64,000 nt of DNA, taken from NCBI GenBank assembly GCA_035627835.1, contig DASPKX010000006.1:1-64000 (forward strand). The letters run 5' to 3'. A program made the translations under genes and the position numbers. This stretch comes from DASPKX01 sp035627835. Its GTDB lineage: Bacteria > Verrucomicrobiota > Verrucomicrobiia > Limisphaerales > SXQI01. How positions within the stretch are numbered: position 1 is the stretch's first letter; each line of letters opens with the position of its first letter. A model generated the notes under the pieces. The model ran no database searches. It was not told the origin of the DNA and was given only the letters and a program-made list of their open reading frames with translations. Below, in pieces: positions 53,997-61,554 of the stretch.

Positions 53997-54809
53997 TCAG
54001 CCCAGGTTGATGGTCCCCTCAAAAACAAAGTCCGCTGGCCCGGTCAGCGTCACATCGCTGAAGCTCCCGCTCTCTTCGCGCCAACCCACTTCCAGCAGAT
54101 CACCGCCCTGCACGCGCACCTGCACAGGCGATTTCCACCCGTTAAGCCGCGCGGAGATCAGCGAAGCCGCTGTAACCCCGGTCCCGCATGCGAGCGTCTC
54201 CCCTTCTACTCCGCGCTCATACGTCCGCACCCGAATCGAGTTCGGTCCCAGGATCTGCACAAAATTCACATTCGTCCCCTTCGGCGCAAAATCGGCGTGA
54301 TAACGAATCTCCGCCCCCAGCCCCTGCACCATCGCCTTGTCCGCATCCGGCACAAACAACACCGCGTGCGGCACTCCCGTGTTCAGCGAATGAATGCTCT
54401 CCGCCCCCTGCTTCAGGGCAATCTTCGCATCCAGCTTCAAGTCACGCGGCGCCGTCAAATTCACTTGCACCCGCTCCCCATTGAAAATTCCGGTGATCAC
54501 CCCCGCGCCCGTTTCAAACGTCGTTCGCTCCTTTGCGCCCGTCTGCCGTTGTATGAACCGCGCGAAGCACCGCGCCCCATTCCCGCACATATCGGCCATG
54601 CTCCCGTCACTGTTATAGAAATCCCAGGCCCATTCCGCCTTCCCCGCTTTTGCAGGCACAAGCAGCAACAACCCATCCGCGCCAATGCCGAGCTGGCGAT
54701 GGCACAGACGCGCCGCTTCCTTGGGCCCAATGGCGACCTTCCCCTCACGATTATCGATGAGGATAAAATCATTCCCCGCCCCGTTCATCTTGGTGAAATG
54801 CACCATCAT
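53997..54809 (-). CDS. dapF: Diaminopimelate epimerase
   Basis: The product has 270 residues from the ATG at 54809 (another at 54806). The frame is open to 54848. FTKMNGAGNDFILID starts the protein. The two active-site cysteines lie in DMCGNGARC and ACGTGVTA. It turns LL- into meso-diaminopimelate, so the wall peptide most likely uses meso-DAP. It leads the dapF-dapA-dapB-folK group and diverges from tRNA-Pro. Confidence 0.96.
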   Translation of the reverse strand: MMVHFTKMNGAGNDFILIDNREGKVAIGPKEAARLCHRQLGIGADGLLLLVPAKAGKAEWAWDFYNSDGSMADMCGNGARCFARFIQRQTGAKERTTFETGAGVITGIFNGERVQVNLTAPRDLKLDAKIALKQGAESIHSLNTGVPHAVLFVPDADKAMVQGLGAEIRYHADFAPKGTNVNFVQILGPNSIRVRTYERGVEGETLACGTGVTAASLISARLNGWKSPVQVRVQGGDLLEVGWREESGSFSDVTLTGPADFVFEGTINLG

Positions 54810-54947
54810 GGCGGCGGGAAAGTACAGCTCAGAGCCCCTTCCACGCAAATCGATTCAGAGTTCTGGCAAATGAAAGCGCTTTTCCGGTTGAAATTGATTC
54901 TGCCGCCCATATGCTTTTAAGACGCTCTGGCGCAAGCCATGGCGTGT

Positions 54948-55024
54948 CGGGGCGTAGCGTAGCTTGGTAGCGCGTCTGAATGGGGTTCAGAAGGTCGTGA
55001 GTTCAAATCTCACCGCCCCGACCA
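54948..55024 (+). tRNA. tRNA-Pro, anticodon GGG
   Basis: The 77-base sequence folds fully. The acceptor stem is CGGGGCG/CGCCCCG, the D-arm is around GCGTAGCTTGGTAGCGC, and the anticodon stem is TCTGA/TCAGA with loop ATGGGGT giving anticodon GGG. The T-arm is GTGAG-TTCAAAT-CTCAC, and CCA is encoded at the end. The C1-G72 start is typical for bacterial tRNA-Pro. Confidence 0.97.
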
Positions 55025-55101
55025 TCCCTCTCTCCTCTTCATACTCGTTTTTCCCCGTTGTTGAGCGCTACAACTTCGTGTGCTTCTCCCATGTGCGTTA
55101 A

Positions 55102-55115
55102 GCGCCGTTAGGCGC
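55102..55115. repeat. Mini-hairpin GCGCC-GTTA-GGCGC followed by GACA
   Basis: A 5-bp GC stem with a GTTA loop, followed by GACA. The element at 55153 has the same layout with different stem bases. It lies in the 204-base gap between tRNA-Pro and the symporter gene, which holds no gene. Confidence 0.6.
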
Positions 55116-55152
55116 GACATATTTGTAGTAATCACGCTACGAAAACCGCTGA

Positions 55153-55166
55153 GCTCCGGTAGGAGC
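55153..55166. repeat. Mini-hairpin GCTCC-GGTA-GGAGC followed by GACA
   Basis: This is the partner of the hairpin at 55102. Stem bases differ but pairing is kept (GC/CG versus TC/GA at the variable pairs) and the following GACA is identical. Confidence 0.6.
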
Positions 55167-55228
55167 GACAACAATGCTTCTACACCAATCAATGCAGCGA
55201 TCCCGCCCGTAGTTAAACCCCACTTGCT

Positions 55229-56482
55229 TTAAATCTTCGGCTCCATTGATGCTTCCGCCGCATCTCCCCTCACCGGCGGAAACTCCCCTTCCCATCTCCC
55301 CACCACTGCTGTCGCCAGGCAATTCCCCACCAGATTCACCGTCGTCCGCGCCATATCCATCAGTTCATCCACACCCATGATGATCACCACCCCTTCCAGC
55401 GGCAGCCCAAACGAAGCCAAAGTTCCCGCCAGCACCACCTGCGACGCCCGCGGCACCCCCGCCATCCCTTTGCTCGTCAGCATCAAAGTCAGCATGATCG
55501 CCAATTGCTGACCCAAACTCAGATCCACTCCCGCAGCCTGGCTCACAAAAATCGACGCCACCGCGAGGTGCAGCGTGGAACCATCCAGATTGAACGAATA
55601 CCCCAGCGGCATCACAAACGACACAATCCGCTTCGGAACTCCCAACTCCTGCATCTTCTCAATCGCCTGGGGCATCGCTGCGTCCGAGGAAGTCGTGCTA
55701 AACGCCAGCACGATCGGCGCGCGCAGCGCCTTCAGGAACGTGCCCACCGGCATTCGCGCCCAAATCGCCGCAGGCCAAAGCACCACAACACAGAAAACAA
55801 TAAGCCCGATATAAAGCGTCAGCACCAGCTTTCCCAGATTCACAAGGATCCCCAACCCGCTATCCCCAACTGTGTAGGCCATCGCCGCCCCAATACCAAA
55901 CGGCGCAAACAACATCACGATCCCGACGAACTTGAACATGATCTCGGTGACCCCTTCAAAAAAACGGAGCACAACTTTCTTGCCCGGCCCGCGCGCCTGC
56001 GTCATGGAGACCCCAAACAAAATCGCGAACACCACCACCTGCAAAACATCATTCGCTGCCGCTGCCGCGAAAAAACTCTGTGGCGCCAAATGCTCAATGA
56101 TGCCCGAGAACGTCACCTTCTGCGCCACCGGCTTGTCCACATTTGGATCTGGAGCAGGCAGCTGCACACCCTTTCCAGGCTCCATCACATTGACAGCTGC
56201 AAGCCCGATTACCAGCGCCAGCGTCGTGACAATCTCGAAGTAAATAATCGATTTGAGAGCCAGCCGCCCCACGCTCTTTAAATCATCCCCATGCCCGGCG
56301 ATGCCCACCACCAGCGTTGAAAAGATCAGCGGCACCAGCAGGCATTTAATAAGCCGCAGGAACACATTCGAGATGACCCGCAGATCCTGCGACCCTTCCG
56401 GGAACAAAACCCCAATGAAAATCCCGACAACCATCGAAATGATGATCCATCGCGTCAGACCCACCCGCCGAATAAAATTCAT
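55229..56482 (-). CDS. Dicarboxylate/amino acid:cation symporter (DAACS family)
   Basis: The product has 417 residues with about eight helices and two re-entrant loops. Signatures: LIKCLLVPLIFSTLVVGIAG, the serine-rich loop AFSTTSSDAAMP, SFNLDGSTLHLAVASIF, the Met/Gly loop TSKGMAGVPRASQVVLAGTL and late MDMARTTVNLVGNCLA. Relatives take up glutamate, aspartate or C4-dicarboxylates with protons or sodium. Exact substrate cannot be told. It is monocistronic. Confidence 0.93.
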   Translation of the reverse strand: MNFIRRVGLTRWIIISMVVGIFIGVLFPEGSQDLRVISNVFLRLIKCLLVPLIFSTLVVGIAGHGDDLKSVGRLALKSIIYFEIVTTLALVIGLAAVNVMEPGKGVQLPAPDPNVDKPVAQKVTFSGIIEHLAPQSFFAAAAANDVLQVVVFAILFGVSMTQARGPGKKVVLRFFEGVTEIMFKFVGIVMLFAPFGIGAAMAYTVGDSGLGILVNLGKLVLTLYIGLIVFCVVVLWPAAIWARMPVGTFLKALRAPIVLAFSTTSSDAAMPQAIEKMQELGVPKRIVSFVMPLGYSFNLDGSTLHLAVASIFVSQAAGVDLSLGQQLAIMLTLMLTSKGMAGVPRASQVVLAGTLASFGLPLEGVVIIMGVDELMDMARTTVNLVGNCLATAVVGRWEGEFPPVRGDAAEASMEPKI

Positions 56483-56588
56483 AACGTCAGAGCACGGCTA
56501 AATCGGCGGTAAATACGCTCATGCTTCCGGCTCCGCGTCAAACCCTGCTGCAGGCCCCACACTCGCCGCTACGTCGTGCGGTTGTAGC

Positions 56589-56606
56589 CTCAACCTTTAG
56601 GTTGAG
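56589..56606. repeat. Short palindromic hairpin CTCAACCT-TT-AGGTTGAG, preceded by TGTAGC
   Basis: This has the same layout as the element at 5024-5041 with one compensated base pair (A-T for G-C). The stem sequence equals the ends of the foldback element at 56661-56841, so it may be a shortened relative. Confidence 0.65.
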
Positions 56607-56660
56607 CCTTATCCGGATCACTCATCCAGCGCGTTCAGCAGGAGCAGCTCAACCTGTATC

Positions 56661-56841
56661 CTCAACTTTAGAAGCCGGCTCATAAATAACCAGCAAGTGG
56701 ATTGCGAGGGATTTTGGCCGGAGGCGAGGCGCGACGAAGGAGCATATCCGCATGGATCTGCGACTGAGGAGCAACGAAGCATCCGGCCGAAAGACCCGCA
56801 AGACGCTGCTTGGGTATTTGTGAGACGGCATCTAGGTTGAG
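56661..56841. repeat. 181-bp dyad-symmetric foldback (MITE-like) element
   Basis: The ends are inverted repeats over about 36 bases. The left end starts CTCAACTTTAGAAGCCGGCT, and the right end read backwards starts CTCAACCTAGATGCCGTCTC. Inner arms also pair (GGGATTTTGGCCGGA at 56708-56722 against 56782-56797). The exact centre is ATCC-GCAT-GGAT (56746-56757). All arms share one midpoint near 56751, so nearly the whole element can fold into one hairpin. There is no protein gene inside. Confidence 0.8.
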
Positions 56842-56913
56842 CCTCAACTCGATTCAGCGCCCCATGGAGAGACCATACAGGCACGAGTACCCGCTCCCAA
56901 ACCCTGCGCCCGC

Positions 56914-57016
56914 CTTGGCCTCGTAGAGGCCAAGCATGCTAGCCCACAGGCAAGCGCCAGCGCAGCAGCCTGTGGGTTACACAGCAATCATCCCAGCCTT
57001 CGTGGAAGGCGAACAA
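56914..57016. repeat. Three-hairpin repeat, copy A (left of the response regulator)
   Basis: The order is: stem CTTGGCCTC-GTA-GAGGCCAAG; arms CCCACAGGC ... GCCTGTGGG around AAGCGCCAGCGCAGCA; then GCCTTC-GTG-GAAGGC. A second copy of about 100 bases lies at 57540-57640. Confidence 0.8.
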
Positions 57017-57069
57017 CGCAACCCTCCGCCCTCTCTGGCCTCAACCATTGCGTTGCCGCCCTGCTCAAC

Positions 57070-57459
57070 TCACGCCTCCGCGCTCATTGGCGCCCCTGAA
57101 GCCAGCTCCCGCACATGCCGCACAAGCTCCCGCAACGTGAACGGCTTCGTCAGAAATCCGCTCGCCCCCGCGTTTTCGGCGATCTCGCGAATCTGCGGTG
57201 TCGCGCACGCTGTCAGCATCAAGATCGGAGTGCTCGCCGTCGCTGGGTTTCGGCGAAACATCTCGCACAAAGAAAGCCCATCAAGATCTGGCAGAAGAAC
57301 ATCTAGAATGATCACATCGGGCCGCACCTTCGCGGCCATCTTCCAGCCCAACTCCCCTTCACCTGCCCCCACTGCATCGAACTCGTGCTTATTCAGCGTG
57401 GAGGTCACCACTCCCAAAATGTCCGGCTCATCTTCCACAACAAGGACTCGAGGTTTCAT
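57070..57459 (-). CDS. Single-domain response regulator
   Basis: The product has 129 residues from the ATG at 57459 (MKPRVLVVEDEPDIL). An ATG at 57477 is an alternative. The receiver domain is complete: acidic pair in VVEDEPD, phospho-aspartate in VIILDVLLPDLDGLS, threonine in ILMLTACA and lysine in FLTKPFTLREL. There is no output domain, so it works by protein contact or in a phosphorelay. There is no kinase next to it. It stands alone between the two copies of a 100-base repeat. Confidence 0.92.
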   Translation of the reverse strand: MKPRVLVVEDEPDILGVVTSTLNKHEFDAVGAGEGELGWKMAAKVRPDVIILDVLLPDLDGLSLCEMFRRNPATASTPILMLTACATPQIREIAENAGASGFLTKPFTLRELVRHVRELASGAPMSAEA

Positions 57460-57539
57460 CGCGCTGAAACCTGCCATAGGCGTGTCAACGTTGCGTGACA
57501 CTCAAGGAACGTCCCCGTGACATTTCCAACGCTATTCGT

Positions 57540-57640
57540 CTTGGCCTCGTAGATGCCAAACATACTAGTCCACAGGCAAGCGCCAGCGCAGCCTGTGGGT
57601 TACACAGCAAATCATCCCCAGCCTTCGTAGAAGGCGAACA
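57540..57640. repeat. Three-hairpin repeat, copy B (right of the response regulator)
   Basis: This has the same three-part order as copy A, in the same orientation, with changes. The first stem is imperfect (GGCCTC-GTA-GATGCC), the middle spacer is 3 bases shorter, and the last hairpin is GCCTTC-GTA-GAAGGC. Confidence 0.8.
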
Positions 57641-57834
57641 CGGTGACCATCACATCCACCCACGACCAATTCAACTAGCCGCCCCACCTGGAACTTCCCA
57701 ATGACACTCCCCCAGCCGTGCTGTCGAATGCACGCATGCCCTCCCCCAAGACCCAGGTTCCTCGCTTGGCTTGCGATAGCCCTCTTTGGAATAGCGCTTT
57801 GGTCGGCCTCATCGACGCCCCATTCGCCACCCCT

Positions 57835-58045
57835 CCTGCCCTCCGTCTCAATGTTCCGTCCTTCCCTTTCCTGCGCCGCAGGCGCCTTCGTGAAGACTTC
57901 GTGCTCTTCATGGCCTTCTTCGTTAAATTTTTCTTCCTCCCTCCTCCGCCCTTCTGCGCCTCCGCGGGAAATCCTCCTTCTTCCTTCCCTCCTCTTCGTC
58001 TTAATCTGCGAAATCTGTGCAATCTGCGGACGTCCTTTTCCCACC
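57835..58045. repeat. Strand-biased sequence with 9-base modules
   Basis: On the minus strand it is purine-rich. A clear triplet is CGCAGATTG/CACAGATTT/CGCAGATTA (58002-58028), consensus CRCAGATTN. Further on, modules ending in ATGAA or ACGAA (around 57885-57930) recur at about 9 bases. There is no CRISPR spacing. Confidence 0.6.
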
Positions 58046-58070
58046 CTTCCTAAAAATTTCCAAGTTCCCG

Positions 58071-58102
58071 AGGGGGGTCCGACACTGTACGTCGGCCCCC
58101 CT
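58071..58102. repeat. Strong hairpin with one bulged T
   Basis: AGGGGGG-T-CCGAC pairs with GTCGGCCCCCCT over 12 bp, with a single unpaired T and the loop ACTGTAC. It could be a terminator-like or repeat hairpin. A T-run is lacking. Confidence 0.6.
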
Positions 58103-58195
58103 CTTCTAAGATCACGCCATGACAGTGAACCTTGGAGCGCAGGGCCAACACCCAACTCACCGCCGAAAGATCCGTAAAAGGTCACCGTGTCCGAG

Positions 58196-58298
58196 CACGC
58201 TTTGCGCACGCTCCACACGCTCTTGTGCACAGTCCCTGTGCACAGTCTGTACACACTAATTCCCCAGCAAAACACGCTAAACACGCTCTGCGCACGCT
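58196..58298. repeat. Six CACGCT motifs in two mirrored triplets
   Basis: CACGCT starts at 58196, 58207, 58216, and at 58273, 58282, 58293, giving spacings 11-9 and 9-11. The 16-mer ACGCTYTGCGCACGCT occurs in both groups. Between them GTGCACAGTC is repeated at 13-base distance (58225 and 58238). It looks like a protein-binding array about 125 bases before the HAD gene. Confidence 0.6.
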
Positions 58299-58423
58299 AT
58301 TTTTCAGAAGGGGGGGCTATCCGTGCACAAAAATAGCCAACACAACGTGCCCAAGACCCCTTTCATTCTCGACACCTGCCCCTCATTCAAGATGCTTTCC
58401 AAAAATAACCACACACCTAGCCA

Positions 58424-59272
58424 TTGAACACCACCTCTAACGCATCTCGGTTCAAGGGACTCGTGGAATTCGCGCCTACCTTCCGCCCGCGCAAAGAGAT
58501 TTCACACATCATCTTCGACTTTGACGGCACGCTCTCTCTCGTCCGCGGCGGCTGGACCGAAGTGATGCTCCAGGTCTGCCTGGATCATCTGCCCCCTCGC
58601 ACAGACGATGACGCCACGCATGTTCGCGAAATGTTGCTCGACGACATCCTCAGCCTGAATGGCCGCCCCACCATCTTCCAAATGATCCGTTTCACCGAGC
58701 GTGTGGCCGAGCGGGGCGTCACCCCTCGCGATGCGGAGTGGTACAAAAACGAATACCTCGCGCGCCTCGAACAACTCATCTCCACACGCAAAAAACGACT
58801 TGCCAACAAAGAGTCCCGCAGCCTGCTTGAAGTCCGTGGCGCTCACGCGTTTCTCACCCATCTGCAGAACGAAGGGTACCGCCTCATCATGGCCAGCGGC
58901 ACAGATGAACGTTTTGTCCGCGAAGAATCCGCCCTGCTCGGCTTGGATAAATTCTTTGGCAACCACATCTACGCGGCGCCCACAGGACGCGAAAAAGAAT
59001 TCTCCAAACGCGCCGTCATCGCGCACGTCATGCAATCCCAAAACATCGCGGCAGAGCGATTGCTCGGATTCGGAGACGGCCACGTCGAGACAGAGAACAT
59101 CACTGAATTCGGCGGGCTCGCCGTCGCTGTCGCCAGCGACGAGCAAAACCCTGGCTCCGCCAAAATCGATCCCTGGAAGCGCCAGCGGCTTCTCGGCGTC
59201 GGCGCTCAAATCGTCATTCCCGACTACGCCGATGGGCCCGCATTGATGGACGTGATCCTCGGAAAGGCCTGA
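58424..59272 (+). CDS. HAD family hydrolase
   Basis: The product has 282 residues with a TTG at 58424. A GTG at 58463 is another option. HAD motifs in order: HIIFDFDGTLSLVRGGW (I), MASGTDERF (II), and GFGDGHVETENI (IV), with a helical cap between about residues 50 and 135. It is probably a phosphatase, perhaps for a sugar phosphate. It is the first of three genes that nearly touch or overlap (HAD, unknown, PfkB kinase). Confidence 0.85.
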   Translation: MNTTSNASRFKGLVEFAPTFRPRKEISHIIFDFDGTLSLVRGGWTEVMLQVCLDHLPPRTDDDATHVREMLLDDILSLNGRPTIFQMIRFTERVAERGVTPRDAEWYKNEYLARLEQLISTRKKRLANKESRSLLEVRGAHAFLTHLQNEGYRLIMASGTDERFVREESALLGLDKFFGNHIYAAPTGREKEFSKRAVIAHVMQSQNIAAERLLGFGDGHVETENITEFGGLAVAVASDEQNPGSAKIDPWKRQRLLGVGAQIVIPDYADGPALMDVILGKA

Positions 59273-59273
59273 A

Positions 59274-60383
59274 ATGCCACAGCTCGACCTCACCAAACTT
59301 AAAGTCCTCCCCCTGTCGCAGCGCCGCAGCCTCACCACTGTGGACGAAGTTCTGAAGTCCCCCGAAAATCCGCCCGCACCGCTGCCAGCCACCACGCAGG
59401 ACACCATCGACGAAGCCGCGGCCCGCATCATTGAAGCGCGCAAGAACGACCGCGCTGTGATCCTCATGTACGGCGCGCACCTCCTCCGCAATGGCGCCTC
59501 CCTGACGCTTGCTCAAATGATGCGCCGCGAATGGCTCACGCATTTAGCCACAAATGGCGCGGGGACCATCCACGATTGGGAATATTCCTGGTTTGGAAAA
59601 TCGACCGAAAGTGTCGAGCAAAATGTCGCTGCGGGCACCTTTGGATCATGGGAAGAAACTGGCCGTTACATTCACACCGCCCTGCACGCAGGGGCTGTTG
59701 AAGGCCTCGGCTACGGTGAATCCCTCGGAAAGTTCATTGCCGAAAATGGCGCGAAACTCCCGGCTCAATCTGAGCTTCGCTCCCGCATCACCACCAATCC
59801 CGATCATCCATTCGCTGGCGCCTGGGCAGACCTCCTTTGCGCCCAATCACGCGGAGACTTGCCCGAAGGCCGTGTGGAGCTGGAGCATCGCTGGAAACAA
59901 GCCTCCATTCTCGCCCAGGCCTATCTGCACAAAATCCCACTGACCGTCCATCCTGGCATCGGGTACGACATCATCTCCAACCACCCGCTCTTTCATGGAG
60001 GTGTGATCGGCCGCACCGCAGCCACAGATTTCCGCAAGTTCTGCGGCTCAGTTGAGAACCTCGACGGCGGGGTCGTTCTCTCGGTCGGTTCCGCAATCAT
60101 GGCTCCGCAGGTTTTCGAGAAGAGCCTTAGTTGCGTCCACAATCTCCGCTTCCAGGCCGGCCGCCCATCCGTCAGTGGCCACACTATTTACGTTGTGGAT
60201 CTTCAAGACGGCGGCGGCTGGAACTGGCGCCATGGCGAGCCGCCAAAAACCAACCCCGCTTACTATCTGCGCTTCTGCAAAAGCTTCTCCCGCATGGGCG
60301 GCGAAATGCAGTATTTGCAGTGCGACAACTTCACGTTCATCCACAGTCTGTGGCACGCGCTGCAGCGCACCACCGCACCATGA
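59274..60383 (+). CDS. Conserved-looking protein of unknown function in a sugar-metabolism operon
   Basis: The product has 369 residues, starting 1 base after the HAD stop. The sequence looks enzyme-like, with glycine-rich and polar motifs: ILMYGAHLLRNG, NGAGTIHDWEYSWFGKSTE, HPGIGYDIISNHPLFHGG and NLDGGVVLSVGSAIMAPQVF. NGAGxIHDWE followed by a GTFGSWEETGR-type motif faintly recalls the deoxyhypusine synthase fold. This is uncertain. Its stop overlaps the kinase ATG. It probably acts on a sugar or nucleotide product of the same operon. Confidence 0.75.
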   Translation: MPQLDLTKLKVLPLSQRRSLTTVDEVLKSPENPPAPLPATTQDTIDEAAARIIEARKNDRAVILMYGAHLLRNGASLTLAQMMRREWLTHLATNGAGTIHDWEYSWFGKSTESVEQNVAAGTFGSWEETGRYIHTALHAGAVEGLGYGESLGKFIAENGAKLPAQSELRSRITTNPDHPFAGAWADLLCAQSRGDLPEGRVELEHRWKQASILAQAYLHKIPLTVHPGIGYDIISNHPLFHGGVIGRTAATDFRKFCGSVENLDGGVVLSVGSAIMAPQVFEKSLSCVHNLRFQAGRPSVSGHTIYVVDLQDGGGWNWRHGEPPKTNPAYYLRFCKSFSRMGGEMQYLQCDNFTFIHSLWHALQRTTAP

Positions 60384-61426
60384 TCACTCTCGAGCGCTTT
60401 CAACAACTCGCCGCCTCCTACCCGCGCCTCAAGATCGCGTTGATCGGCGATTTCTGCCTCGACCGGTATCTGGAAATCGATCCAAGCCGCAGTGAAACCT
60501 CCATCGAGACCGGCCTCGAAGTTTACAACATCACACGCGTGCGCAGCCACCCTGGTGGCGCAGGCACCATTCTCAACAACCTCGTCGCCCTGGGTGTTGG
60601 CCATATCTTTTGCGTTGGCTTCTGCGGTGAAGATGGCGAAGGCTTCGAACTCCGCCGCGCTCTCGCGCAACTCCGCGGTGTTGACCTGTCGCACTTTGTC
60701 ACCACCAGCCAGCGCCAAACCTTCACCTACACCAAGCCCCTCGTCATCACCCCTGGCAAAGCTCCCCGCGAACTGAACCGTCTCGACATCAAAAATTGGT
60801 GCGAAACTCCTGTTCAGATCGCCGAACAATTAGCCAAATCAGCCACCGCCCTTTTCCAGCAAGTCGATGCTGTCATCCTCCTCGACCAGGTGGACATCGC
60901 TAACACCGGCGTCGTCACCTCCACCCTGCTCGACGCCCTCGCCCCACTAGCCGCTGCGGATCCTTCCAAGCTCGTGATCGCCGACAGCCGCCGCAGCCTG
61001 AAAGACTTCCCTGCCCTCTGCTTAAAGATGAATCGCGCTGAGCTGGCCCTCCTGAGCAACCTGCCATCCTCCGTCACCGTCCCTGAAGCTGCAGCCCAGG
61101 CCAAGGCTCTGGCCGGGAAAGCCGGCCGAAACGTGTTCGTCACCCTCTCAGAACACGGGATCATCGCCGCCGCCCCCTCAGGCCAGGTCGTCCACGCGCC
61201 AGCCCTGCCCACCCGCGGCGAAATTGATATCGTTGGAGCTGGTGACAGCGTCACTGCCAACCTCACAGCCGCGTTGGCCGCGGGAGCCACGCTTTCCGAG
61301 GCCCTCACCATCGCTATGAGCGCCTCCTCCATAGTGATCCATCAGCTTGGCTGCACTGGAACAGCGACGCCCGCGCAAATTGCTGACATTTTGCCGTTTG
61401 CCGCTTCACCCCAGCCGCCCGGCTGA
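60380..61426 (+). CDS. PfkB-family sugar kinase, RfaE-like
   Basis: The product has 348 residues from the ATG at 60380, which overlaps the preceding stop (ATGA). The N-terminal IALIGDFCLDRYLEID and PGGAGTILNNLVALG and the C-terminal catalytic motif DIVGAGDSVTANLTAALAAG are those of PfkB kinases, closest in pattern to the heptose-7-phosphate kinase domain (RfaE/HldE). The nucleotidyltransferase half is absent. Together with the HAD phosphatase it suggests a phosphorylated sugar route. Confidence 0.85.
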   Translation: MITLERFQQLAASYPRLKIALIGDFCLDRYLEIDPSRSETSIETGLEVYNITRVRSHPGGAGTILNNLVALGVGHIFCVGFCGEDGEGFELRRALAQLRGVDLSHFVTTSQRQTFTYTKPLVITPGKAPRELNRLDIKNWCETPVQIAEQLAKSATALFQQVDAVILLDQVDIANTGVVTSTLLDALAPLAAADPSKLVIADSRRSLKDFPALCLKMNRAELALLSNLPSSVTVPEAAAQAKALAGKAGRNVFVTLSEHGIIAAAPSGQVVHAPALPTRGEIDIVGAGDSVTANLTAALAAGATLSEALTIAMSASSIVIHQLGCTGTATPAQIADILPFAASPQPPG

Positions 61427-61554
61427 CCAAGCCCCGGCCAATCAACGGAGTCCCTGACAGGGCTACTTGGGGGTCGCATTCAGTTGCGTCCCGATTTCTG
61501 CAACCCAGGTGGGAGCTTAGCTTCTAAACCCTGTTGAGAGCGTCTCTTTGGGAA

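Larger units (their letters stand above)
56483..57069. other. Repeat-filled intergenic region
   Basis: This stretch of 587 bases has no convincing gene. It holds the hairpin at 56589, the foldback element at 56661 and the three-hairpin repeat at 56914, each listed separately. Short minus-strand frames near 56618-56884 fall within the foldback. Confidence 0.7.
57502..58423. other. Long repeat-rich intergenic region
   Basis: This stretch of about 920 bases has no supported gene. It contains repeat copy B (57540), a purine/pyrimidine-biased stretch with 9-base periods (57835-58045), a bulged hairpin (58071) and a cluster of CACGCT and GTGCACAGTC repeats (58196-58298), listed separately. Long frames here arise from the biased sequence. 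Confidence 0.7.

Noticed and set aside
56618..56884. Short minus-strand frames in the region right of the symporter
   Set aside because: They fall inside the 181-bp foldback element and only reflect its sequence.
57835..58045. Possible CRISPR array
   Set aside because: Repeats are only about 9 bases, contiguous and variable, with no unique spacers of constant length and no cas genes.
57565..58284. Long minus-strand open frame (239 codons) and overlapping plus-strand frames
   Set aside because: Composition follows the purine-biased 9-base repeats. There is no start signal, no domain and several equally long frames on both strands.
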